Source of the DNA: Deltaproteobacteria bacterium
GTDB taxonomy: Bacteria; Myxococcota_A; Polyangia; Polyangiales; Ga0077539
Length of the DNA: 64,000 bases
Assembly (NCBI GenBank): GCA_947477565.1
Contig: CANJUR010000012.1
Location: 1-64,000, forward strand
Direction: 5' to 3'
Position numbers and translations under genes: made by a program. Each line of letters begins with the position of its first letter. Within the stretch, counting starts at the first letter, position 1. Below the pieces are notes generated by a model. It made no database searches, was not told where the DNA came from, and was given only the letters and a program-made list of their open reading frames with translations. Of the stretch, positions 54,629 to 62,519 are shown in pieces.

Positions 54629-55533
54629 TGCTGGTAAGATTTCTGCGCTGCGTGGGGCCTGTCGTCGCCCTGGCGCTGGGGTGCATCGGCGACCTCGATC
54701 CGAAGGAGATCGTGGTGTCGCCGCGCATCCTGGACATCGCTGCGGACCCGCCGGAGGTCGCTGCGGGAGGCACCGTGCGGCTGCGTGCGGTCATCGGCGG
54801 CAACCGCGGCCCGGTGAGCTATCGGTGGGTGGCGTGCGCGGGCGGCGACGCCCTGAGCGGAGGCGGGGGCTTCGGTGCCGGAACCTCCGAGGTCGGCTGC
54901 ACCAGCGACGCGGGCTTTCTGCTGCCGCTCGGCACTGGCGCGGAGGCGACGCTGGTCATCCCCGCGGATAGTGTCGACCTCGACGCGGTGCTCGCGCGCT
55001 TTGGCGACCGCGCCCCGCGCGCGCTGGTGGAGCAGTACCTCCGTGACGTCGGCGTGATCGTCGGGGTGGGCCTGACCATCGAGGCCGACGGCCGGACGGT
55101 GGTCGGGTACAAGCGGGTGGTGGTGTCGCTCAACCCGCGGCCCAACCGCAACCCGCCGACGCCGCGGGTGCGGGTCAACGGGCGCTGGGTGTCCGTGCCC
55201 GCGGGCGGCGGCGCGGCGTGCGTGCCCGAGGAGGGGGCGGGTATCCGTGTGCCGCGCGCACGCAACGTGACGCTCTCGCCGGATGCCAACGAATCATGGC
55301 TCGAGCGCTTCACGGTGCTGACGGCGCTCGGCGTCTTCGAGGAGCGTACGGAGCAGGCTTTCTACTCGTGGTACGCGACCCAGGGTGACCTCGGGCGGGG
55401 CCTGACGCGGCCGCCGACGCGGGACAACGAGTGGCTCCCGTCGAACGCCCCGGGGGCGCAGGCGCTGTGGTTCTTCGTGCGTGACGGCCACGGAGGGACG
55501 AGCGGGTGTCGGCTGGACGTGACCGTGGAGTGA
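54628..55533 (+). CDS. lipoprotein partner of the TonB-dependent receptor
   Basis: ATG 54628 shares TGATG with the receptor stop. The signal peptide ends in LALGC (lipobox Cys18). The mature 283 residues have an Ig-like or polycystic-kidney-type beta segment (SPRILDIAADPPEVAAGG, VRLRAVIGGNRGPVSYRW) and a long middle region, but no catalytic motif. Coupling to the receptor suggests a surface substrate-binding partner. Confidence 0.75.
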   Translation: MLVRFLRCVGPVVALALGCIGDLDPKEIVVSPRILDIAADPPEVAAGGTVRLRAVIGGNRGPVSYRWVACAGGDALSGGGGFGAGTSEVGCTSDAGFLLPLGTGAEATLVIPADSVDLDAVLARFGDRAPRALVEQYLRDVGVIVGVGLTIEADGRTVVGYKRVVVSLNPRPNRNPPTPRVRVNGRWVSVPAGGGAACVPEEGAGIRVPRARNVTLSPDANESWLERFTVLTALGVFEERTEQAFYSWYATQGDLGRGLTRPPTRDNEWLPSNAPGAQALWFFVRDGHGGTSGCRLDVTVE

Positions 55534-55651
55534 CCTGCGCGCGGCGGTCCCGGGGCGTTGACGGTGCGGGGGGCGTGTGCGAAGGGGGATCGCACCAGCT
55601 TGGTCGGCTTTCGTAGCGAAAACCGACTGGATAACCCTTCGGAGGTTCTCA

Positions 55652-57118
55652 ATGAATACCAACTTGCGTGGATTGCTCGCGACGATGTTCGCGACCGGAC
55701 TCCTGGCCGCCTGTAGCAGCGAAGGCAACACCCCGACGCCGGTCACAGACGCCGGCACCGTGACCGACATGGGCGTTTCCGCCACCGACGTGCCGCGCAC
55801 CGACGCGGCGGCCACTGATCGCCCCGCCGTCGCCGTCGATCGCCCCCCCGCAGGCAACCCGGTTACGGCGGCCTGTAGCGCAGCGACGGACCTCTCGTCG
55901 ATGACCCCTGGCGCCGACGGCGCGATCCACGTGATGGGCGACAACTCCGAGGGCGCGCCGATCACCGTCGGCAACATCGGAACGATCCCTGAGGGCGGCT
56001 GTCTCAACGCCCAGATGGGCGAGAAGGGCATGGTGCTCATCTACCGTTACACCATGCGCACCGCGGGCACGCTCCGCGTCAGCACGGCCAACGCCGGCAC
56101 TTCCGATGCCGCGTTCGACACGGTCGTCGCCGTGCTCGGCACGTGCACCGCCACCGCAATGCCGCTCGCATGCAACGACGACCTCGGCACCGCCGCGGGC
56201 ATGACGCATCGGTACCACTCCACCGCCTCCACCCGTGCGCTCATGATGGGTCAGACGGTGTTCATCGTCGTCGGCGGCTACGGCGCGTCGGCGAAGGAGG
56301 GCTCCACCGGCGCCTTCGAGCTCACCGTGGCCGAGGCCGCGCCGATCGCCATCGGCATGCCCTGCGCGGTCGCTCAGGTCTGCGCGACCGGCAGCGCCTG
56401 CGTGGGTGCCACCGCGATGAACTCCGGCACCTGCGCCGCAGACGGCACCGCTCCTGGCGCCGTATGCCGCGCTGCCGCACCCTTCTGCGACGGCACCTTC
56501 ACCTGCTCGGTCGCCATGCCGTCGATGGCCGCTCGCGGCATCTGCCGTCGCCCCGCCGCTCCTGGGGAGGCCTGCGGCCCCACTGCGAGCTGCACGATGA
56601 TGTCCTTCTGCCCCAACTTCGCCTCGACGGCGCCGGTCGCCGCTGACGCGGGCGTCGGTACGGACGCGGGCGCCCCGATGACCGCCCGCTACTGCACGCT
56701 GCCGACGGCGGAGATCGAGCCCAACAACACCCCCGCGGCCCCGCAGGCGGCCGTCACGACGACCACCGTATTCCGCGGCTCGCTCGCGACCGGCAACGAT
56801 GTGGACTGCTACGCCGTCACGGTTCCGGTGGGCACCTCGCTCTACGCTGAGACCTCGGACGCCAACGGCACCTGCGCGCTCGGCGACGGCGAAGACACCC
56901 TGCTCAACATCTATCGTCAGGGAGAGACCGCCGCGCTCGCGAACAACGACGACGTCGCGATGGGCTACCTCTGCTCGCGCATCGTCGGCACCACCGCGGT
57001 CACGCGCATCCCGGCGGGCACCTACTCCATCTGCGTGAGCGCGTACGGCGCTGGCACCGATGGCGGCGCCCCGGTCGCGATTCCCAGCTACTACCTCACG
57101 GTCGGCATCACGCCCTGA
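55652..57118 (+). CDS. lipoprotein with two pre-peptidase-C-like domains
   Basis: GGAGG lies 7 bases before ATG 55652. The signal peptide ends in LLAACSS (lipobox). After a Thr/Asp-rich spacer, a first beta domain (about 65-230, RYTMRTAGTLRVSTANAG, FDTVVAVLGTC) resembles a pre-peptidase C-terminal (PPC) fold. A Cys-rich segment (CAVAQVCATGSACVGA, CDGTFTCSVAM) follows, then a second PPC-like domain with EIEPNNTPAAPQAA and DVDCYAVTVPVG. PPC domains are secretion-linked or carbohydrate-binding modules. Function unknown; no protease domain is present. Confidence 0.8.
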   Translation: MNTNLRGLLATMFATGLLAACSSEGNTPTPVTDAGTVTDMGVSATDVPRTDAAATDRPAVAVDRPPAGNPVTAACSAATDLSSMTPGADGAIHVMGDNSEGAPITVGNIGTIPEGGCLNAQMGEKGMVLIYRYTMRTAGTLRVSTANAGTSDAAFDTVVAVLGTCTATAMPLACNDDLGTAAGMTHRYHSTASTRALMMGQTVFIVVGGYGASAKEGSTGAFELTVAEAAPIAIGMPCAVAQVCATGSACVGATAMNSGTCAADGTAPGAVCRAAAPFCDGTFTCSVAMPSMAARGICRRPAAPGEACGPTASCTMMSFCPNFASTAPVAADAGVGTDAGAPMTARYCTLPTAEIEPNNTPAAPQAAVTTTTVFRGSLATGNDVDCYAVTVPVGTSLYAETSDANGTCALGDGEDTLLNIYRQGETAALANNDDVAMGYLCSRIVGTTAVTRIPAGTYSICVSAYGAGTDGGAPVAIPSYYLTVGITP

Positions 57119-57173
57119 TCGTTCCCGTCAGAAACTCCCGGCCCCACGGGGTGAGCGCGTAGCGTCTCTCCCT

Positions 57174-58037
57174 GTGAGTCCCTCCCGCCTCGCCCCTTCC
57201 CTTCTCCTCGCTCTCCTCGCCGTCGTCTTGCCCGCGCAGGCCACTCCCGGTTCGGGTGCGCCCGCTCGCCGCTCGCTCCTCGGCGGACAGCACATCGACG
57301 GTCGCTGCCCTCCGCGCTTCCGCCGCTGCCTCGCGTTCACCTTCGACGACGGCCCGGAGATTCTCACGACGCCGCGGCTCCTCGACATGCTCGACGAGCA
57401 TCACGTCCACGCGACGTTCTTCGTGGTCGGCCACCGCATCGACGGCGACGCGCCCCACCACCGCGCGCAGCGAAACCTCCTGCGCGAGATCGTCCGCCGC
57501 GGTCACCTGTTGGGCAACCACACCTACCACCACGTTGTTCTCGGCAACCTCCGCCCAGGGCAGATCGCCTTCGAGATCGACCGCACCGGCGACCTGGTCG
57601 CGCAGTCCACGGGTCATCGCCCCGAGTTGATGCGTGCGCCGTTCGGCATGCTCACCGCCCCGCGGAGCCTCGGGGCCGTGGCTGCGCGCAACCTCACGCC
57701 CGCCTACTGGATGATCGACACCCACGACTGGGAGGTCACCTCCGCGGAGGCCGTGACTGCCCGCTTCCGGCAAGAGCTTCTGGAGCATCCCTACGGCGGC
57801 GTGGTGCTCATGCACGACACGCGACCGTGGAGCGTGCGGGCCTTCCCGCTGATCATGCAGGTAGTCGCACGGCGCAACGCGCAACTCGTCGCGCGGGGAG
57901 AGGCGCCCTTCGCGATCATCAACCTCGACCAGTTCGTGTTTCCGCGAGGCGAAGATCCGCTGCGGGGGGCGCCGCTCAACCTCCGGCATCCACGGGGCAG
58001 TTCAACGTCTCGGCCGCCGCATTCACTTTCCCGGTAA
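57174..58037 (+). CDS. CE4-family polysaccharide deacetylase (NodB homology)
   Basis: GTG 57174 opens a signal peptide (LAPSLLLALLAVVLPAQA). The NodB domain has the catalytic Asp pair in FTFDDGPEI, the metal-binding HTYHH (H-x3-H), RAPFGM, DTHDWEVT and the late LMHDTRPWS. It removes acetyl groups from GlcNAc in peptidoglycan or another polysaccharide in the envelope. It follows the PPC lipoprotein by 55 bases. Confidence 0.9.
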   Translation: MSPSRLAPSLLLALLAVVLPAQATPGSGAPARRSLLGGQHIDGRCPPRFRRCLAFTFDDGPEILTTPRLLDMLDEHHVHATFFVVGHRIDGDAPHHRAQRNLLREIVRRGHLLGNHTYHHVVLGNLRPGQIAFEIDRTGDLVAQSTGHRPELMRAPFGMLTAPRSLGAVAARNLTPAYWMIDTHDWEVTSAEAVTARFRQELLEHPYGGVVLMHDTRPWSVRAFPLIMQVVARRNAQLVARGEAPFAIINLDQFVFPRGEDPLRGAPLNLRHPRGSSTSRPPHSLSR

Positions 58038-58461
58038 ACCCTTGGCCGTGACAGTCCACTCTGCCGTGGCCGCTGGATCGGTTCGCTCTCACCCGCCCTG
58101 GATCTGGAATTTCTGCTTCACCTTCCGAGCGCGACCGGTCGATGGAATTCACTACGTCTGCGATTGCGGCGCGGGCGCGGCAGCGCGATGCGTGCCTGGC
58201 AGCGACTCAAACGCCGCTAATGCGCCGGGTCGTCTGCGGCAGATCACGGCTCCCTTGTTGGGTGTCAGGCGTTCTCACCCCTCGACGCGAACTCCATCGT
58301 CGCAGACCCCGGGGGTTCCGTGCGCCGTTCGGGCCCCTGGATGACGTCCACGCGACGACGCGGTCGTCGGGCGTCGTCGATCGCTCTCGACGGACTCACC
58401 CGCGATGCGTACCCCGACCTCGGAGCCGACGAGATGCGCTGACGGGTCCGTTCGGGAGCGG
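58038..58461. other. convergent intergenic region without a gene
   Basis: It lies between the deacetylase (plus) and the membrane protein (minus). Only short, unsupported ORFs occur. No clear hairpin terminator or repeat was found. Confidence 0.4.
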
Positions 58462-60858
58462 CTACGTCGTGCGCCAGCGCGCGGGGGATGCCCACGCGGC
58501 GACGAGGTAGAGAACGCCCGCCGCGGCGAACGTCGCGGGGATGCCGAACCACACCGAGAGGGTGGTGGCAAACACCGACCCGAGCACGCTGGTGGCGCCG
58601 TTGACGGCGAGCGCGAGGGCCGCACCTTCGCGCTTCGGGAGTGCGCGCAGGCCTGCTGGGAAGAAGAGTCCGAGTACGAGGCCGACCACGGCTGCGCAGG
58701 CCGCGGCACCTCCGAAACGGAGTACGGTCGCGCCCTCCAGCGTGGCCCGGGCGAGGGGGCGTAGGACCGCGTACGGCAGCGTCGCAAGAAGCACCGCGGC
58801 GAAGACGGCGGCGATGGTGACGTGGCGGTTGGTACGCAGGATTCGCGGCGAAAGCAGTGCCCCGAGGCCGGTGGCGACGAGCATCCCCGCGAGGGCGACG
58901 ATGAGTGCGTAGGTGGGGTGCCCGAGCACGACGTGGAGGCGCTGTACGAGGGCGAGTTCGGCGGTCATGTAGCCGGCGCCGAGCGCGCCGAAGTACACGA
59001 GCGCCCGGCCCTGGGGGCGTTCAGGGTCGCGCGCCGATCGGAAGAGCGCGGGGCCGAGTAGCCAAACGGCGACGAGGAGCACGACGCCGAAGGTCGCGAG
59101 CAACTCGAACATGGCAGTGGCGTTGCCGGCGATGACGCCGCCGCTGCCGCGTGCGAGTTCGAGCGCTACGACGGGGTGAAGCCACGCGCGGGGCGAGAGG
59201 AGTTGGAAGAAGAACGGGCGCTCGTCCGTGGGGGCGGAGGTGTCGAGTCCACGCGGGCGGCCGACGGCGGCGAGGGCCTCGTCGTCGCGCGCCTCGAGAA
59301 TGGCGTCGAGCATGGGCTCGGTCACCGCGCGGTCGGGGGTCACGAGGAGCGTGAAGCGAAGGCGGGTCTCGAGGTCGTGGAGGGCGGCGATGTCGGCGGA
59401 GGAGAAGGGCGACGGGCTCACCAGGATGGTGGCGACGTTGCCCGCGGCGAGGAGGGCGAGGTGTTCGCGCGGACGGGTGACGCCGCGGTCGTGGAGGGAC
59501 GCGACGGCGAGAGAGACGAGGCGGGCGGTCTCGCTCACGCGGTGTGGGTCGTACCAGCGCGAGAACGTGAGCACCCCGGCCGGCGCGACGCGGCGGAGAA
59601 AGATCGACCAGGCCTCGCGGGTGTAGAGGGTGGCTTCGGTGTGGGCGAATGCGCCTGCAGAGGTCGCAGCCCAGGTGTCAACCAGGGAGGCCTGAAGCAC
59701 CGAACAGTGGACTCGAGAGCGGGCGAAGAGCGCACGGCCATCGCCGAGGCGAACGGTGACGCGCGGGTCGTCGATGGTGGGCGAGCGGTCACGCACGGCG
59801 TGGAGCATCGCGACGATGCCGGGGTTGATCTCCGCTCCGTAGACGTGGTCGTGACCGACCGCGAGGGCGGCGATGAGGTCGCGACCGCCGCCGACGCCGA
59901 TGACGCAGGCGTTGCCGGTGGGACGGAGCACGTGCGCCGAGGTGGTGGCGTCGAAGCGGAGGATGTTGAGTTGCGAGGGCGTGCGCCACGCATAAACCGG
60001 CGTAGCTGCTTCGCCGTCGAGGGTGGCGTCGGCCGCATCGACCATACCGGGTGGTGTATTCGGCGACGGGGACCAGAGGTGCCAGTGGGGTACCGGGCGG
60101 AAGGGCCCGAGGCGCACGTAGGCCAAAGGAGTCCAGGCCTCGAAGGTGGGGGTTTCGTGCTCCGGACGGGGAGATCCCTTGGGGTAGCGGATCACGAGGC
60201 CAGCCTCGGAGCCGCGCGCTCCGAGTGCGACGACGAGCGCCGCGACGGCCATGGCGACGGCCTGCGCGCGGGTGCGATCGCCCGTCGGCGCGACGAACCA
60301 CGCCGCGGCGGCCACGAGTGCGGCGAGGAGGATGAGTGCGTCCGGTGCGCCAAAGGGGCCCAGCAGGACGAGCGGTGCGAGCGCGCCCAGCGCCGCGGCG
60401 CCGAGATCGACGGCGTAGAGCACCGGGGTGGGGACCGCGGTGTCGGCGAGGAGGCGCGCGACGATGGCTCCGCCCGCGACGAGCGGAATCGCCGCCGCTG
60501 CGCTCACGACCAGCAGCGCGGCGAGCGAGGAGAGGTTGAGCGAGAAGGTGAGCGGCACCGACACGACGACGCCCACCGTGATGGCGAGGCCGACTGCGAG
60601 CGCCAGGAGGCGTCGTGCGATCCAGGGGGCGATAGGCTCACGTGCGCGCGAGGCGGCGTCGGCGTCGAGGGAGCCGCGAGTGAGGCCGAGCATCGCCAGC
60701 GAGAGGACGACGAACGCGAGGCCGTACCAGGTGGTGACCGAGAGCGCGCGTGTGAGCAGCACCTCGGCCGCGACGGTGGTCGCGGAGACGAGGGCGAGCA
60801 CCGCGAGTGCGAGGCCGCGGGAGACCGTGGGCATAGAGGGCGTAGACCGTACCACCAA
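58462..60858 (-). CDS. polytopic membrane protein with spermidine-synthase-like domain
   Basis: About seven hydrophobic segments (residues 1-200) precede a soluble domain with a Rossmann-type SAM-binding site (NACVIGVGGGRDLIAAL, then GAEINPGIVAM), which resembles spermidine synthase or its membrane-bound homologues. A further block of about seven membrane helices follows (from about 600). This TM-SpeE-TM layout is widespread but uncharacterised. Starts: TTG 60858 lies 8 bases after a GGAGG and is my choice; GTG 60873 and ATG 60834 are in frame. It stands opposite the lipoprotein at 60966. Confidence 0.75.
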   Translation of the reverse strand: MVVRSTPSMPTVSRGLALAVLALVSATTVAAEVLLTRALSVTTWYGLAFVVLSLAMLGLTRGSLDADAASRAREPIAPWIARRLLALAVGLAITVGVVVSVPLTFSLNLSSLAALLVVSAAAAIPLVAGGAIVARLLADTAVPTPVLYAVDLGAAALGALAPLVLLGPFGAPDALILLAALVAAAAWFVAPTGDRTRAQAVAMAVAALVVALGARGSEAGLVIRYPKGSPRPEHETPTFEAWTPLAYVRLGPFRPVPHWHLWSPSPNTPPGMVDAADATLDGEAATPVYAWRTPSQLNILRFDATTSAHVLRPTGNACVIGVGGGRDLIAALAVGHDHVYGAEINPGIVAMLHAVRDRSPTIDDPRVTVRLGDGRALFARSRVHCSVLQASLVDTWAATSAGAFAHTEATLYTREAWSIFLRRVAPAGVLTFSRWYDPHRVSETARLVSLAVASLHDRGVTRPREHLALLAAGNVATILVSPSPFSSADIAALHDLETRLRFTLLVTPDRAVTEPMLDAILEARDDEALAAVGRPRGLDTSAPTDERPFFFQLLSPRAWLHPVVALELARGSGGVIAGNATAMFELLATFGVVLLVAVWLLGPALFRSARDPERPQGRALVYFGALGAGYMTAELALVQRLHVVLGHPTYALIVALAGMLVATGLGALLSPRILRTNRHVTIAAVFAAVLLATLPYAVLRPLARATLEGATVLRFGGAAACAAVVGLVLGLFFPAGLRALPKREGAALALAVNGATSVLGSVFATTLSVWFGIPATFAAAGVLYLVAAWASPARWRTT

Positions 60859-60965
60859 CGACGAAACCTCCACGGCACCCTTTGCCTCCCTACCGGCACG
60901 AGGTTAGGCTTCTGCCCCTGCTTAGTTGCGTAGCCGCTCAACATCGCTGTTCTACGAGGTGATTC

Positions 60966-61910
60966 ATGCACGATCGCACTAAGCGGACGGTTCTCACGCT
61001 AGGCACGTTCTGCCTCTCGGGCGCGTCGTTTCTTACCGTGGGCTGCGCCGACCGGCCAGAGGTTCAGCGCTCGGTGGCGCAGGTGCAGGAGGCGGTCGGA
61101 GGAGGAGCGCAGGGATCTCTCGCAGAGCGCCCGACGACTCGGCGAGCGATCTCCTCGGTCGCCGACGAGAGTGCCAATCTGGTTCAAATTGCTCCTGGCC
61201 TGATGGGCGCCATTCCGGTCCGCGCACCCACGGTCCGGGTTCTTCCCGTGGGCGAACTCCCGCAGCAGCACCCTGTCGGCGATTCGGTGGCCTTCGACGC
61301 CGATCAGAACCACCAGGACGTCACGACCGCGCGAGGCTCCGCACAACTGGGCGTGGCGTGGCACGACGCCGCCGATGGGATGTGGTTCGCTTGCACTGAC
61401 CTGCAGGGCCATGGCGTCGGATCGCCGGTGGAGATTCGTGCGCTCGTGAGCGACGAGGAGAGCCTCTCGGCACCCGCGGTGGTCGCTGCCGGTGACGCCT
61501 TCGGCATCGCCTGGGTGGACACAGAAAACGGGCGGGTGCGCTTCCAATTGGTCGGCGCCGATGGCGTCCCGCGGGGTGCCTCTTCGATCATCCACGATGG
61601 CCTGACCGACCCGCAGGACGTTCAGTTGGTCTTCACGGGTCGCGAGTTTGGTCTCGCGGCGCACCTGCGCGAGGGGGTGTACTTTGCGCGCATCGACGGA
61701 CACGGTGGTCGTATCGGTGCGGGGCAGTTGTTCGCCGAGGGCGAGACCGTTGACGGTGTGCAGGCCGTGCGCTGGGATGGCCACTCGTACTCCGTAGCCT
61801 TTTCCGTCGGCCACGATGGCAGCCTCGACCACCGCGAGCAGCGCGTACCTGCCTCACGCGCGATCGCCTTCCGCATCCCCTCCCGACGGTCTTTTCACCG
61901 CTTCTTCTGA
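60966..61910 (+). CDS. lipoprotein with beta-propeller-like repeats
   Basis: A lipoprotein signal peptide ends in FLTVGCA (lipobox). The mature 290 residues include repeated strands of the form GVAWHDAADGMWFAC and GIAWVDTENGRVRFQLVGAD, as in six- or seven-bladed propellers. A short His/Arg-rich end (RRSFHRFF) precedes the TGA. Function unknown. The same frame after the TGA encodes a membrane segment. Confidence 0.65.
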   Translation: MHDRTKRTVLTLGTFCLSGASFLTVGCADRPEVQRSVAQVQEAVGGGAQGSLAERPTTRRAISSVADESANLVQIAPGLMGAIPVRAPTVRVLPVGELPQQHPVGDSVAFDADQNHQDVTTARGSAQLGVAWHDAADGMWFACTDLQGHGVGSPVEIRALVSDEESLSAPAVVAAGDAFGIAWVDTENGRVRFQLVGADGVPRGASSIIHDGLTDPQDVQLVFTGREFGLAAHLREGVYFARIDGHGGRIGAGQLFAEGETVDGVQAVRWDGHSYSVAFSVGHDGSLDHREQRVPASRAIAFRIPSRRSFHRFF

Positions 61911-61934
61911 GGTCTGCTCGCGGATGTAACCCGT

Positions 61935-62060
61935 TTGGCGCCGCGCTCGTCAGCCTCGTGGTTCTCCATCACGTTCTTCGTGGTGCTGCTGACCATCGGA
62001 TGGGGTGCGGTCGCCGGTCTCTACGATGTCGGCCTTCAGTTCGTTCCGCCGGTCGACTGA
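61935..62060 (+). CDS. possible 41-residue single-span membrane peptide
   Basis: From TTG 61935 the frame reads SSASWFSITFFVVLLTIGWG and AVAGLYDVGLQFVPPVD before TGA at 62058-62060. The hydrophobic segment is convincing, but the start is non-ATG and no strong ribosome-binding site is seen. It is in the same frame as the lipoprotein stop at 61908-61910, so it could be a readthrough extension instead. Confidence 0.3.
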   Translation: MAPRSSASWFSITFFVVLLTIGWGAVAGLYDVGLQFVPPVD

Positions 62061-62094
62061 TCGACCCGGTCGCTAGCCCCCTCTCCGCGGGGCG

Positions 62095-62505
62095 TCAGTC
62101 CATCACGCACGCGAGCGCGGTGCGCAGCGCCTCGAACTCGAACGGCTTCTCCATCTGCTCGTTGTCGATGCGCGCAAGAAACTGCTGCGCTCGCGTTGTG
62201 TATGCCCCGCCCGTGAGGAAGATCGTGCGCCGCAGTTGATCTGGAACCACCACGCTCATGCGGTCATAGAGTTCTGGGCCATCCATGCCGGGCATATTGA
62301 TGTCGCAGAGGATGGCGTCGAAGCGCTTGCCCTCTGCGAAGAGATCGAGAGCGTGTGAGCCGGATTCACAGAGCGTGACTTCGTGGTCACGGCTGAGAAT
62401 GTGCCCGAGGGACACCCGAACGAGAACGTCGTCGTCGATGACCAGCAACCGCCCTCGGCGAGGCGTCGCCGCCTGCGGAGCGTACGAGGAATCGCTGGCG
62501 GTCAT
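62095..62505 (-). CDS. stand-alone response regulator
   Basis: A 136-residue receiver: acidic pair in LLVIDDDVLVRV, phospho-Asp in ILCDINMPGMDG, Thr in FLTGG, Lys in MEKPFE. ATG 62505 has AAGGAG 6 bases upstream; a longer frame overlaps sucA. It starts 14 bases after the sucA stop on the same strand. No output domain and no histidine kinase next to it. Confidence 0.9.
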   Translation of the reverse strand: MTASDSSYAPQAATPRRGRLLVIDDDVLVRVSLGHILSRDHEVTLCESGSHALDLFAEGKRFDAILCDINMPGMDGPELYDRMSVVVPDQLRRTIFLTGGAYTTRAQQFLARIDNEQMEKPFEFEALRTALACVMD

Positions 62506-62519
62506 CGACGGCTCCTTCG

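Noticed and set aside
59176-60933. 585-codon plus-strand ORF
   Set aside because: Antisense to the membrane protein at 58462-60858; Glu/Gly/Arg-rich without a family.
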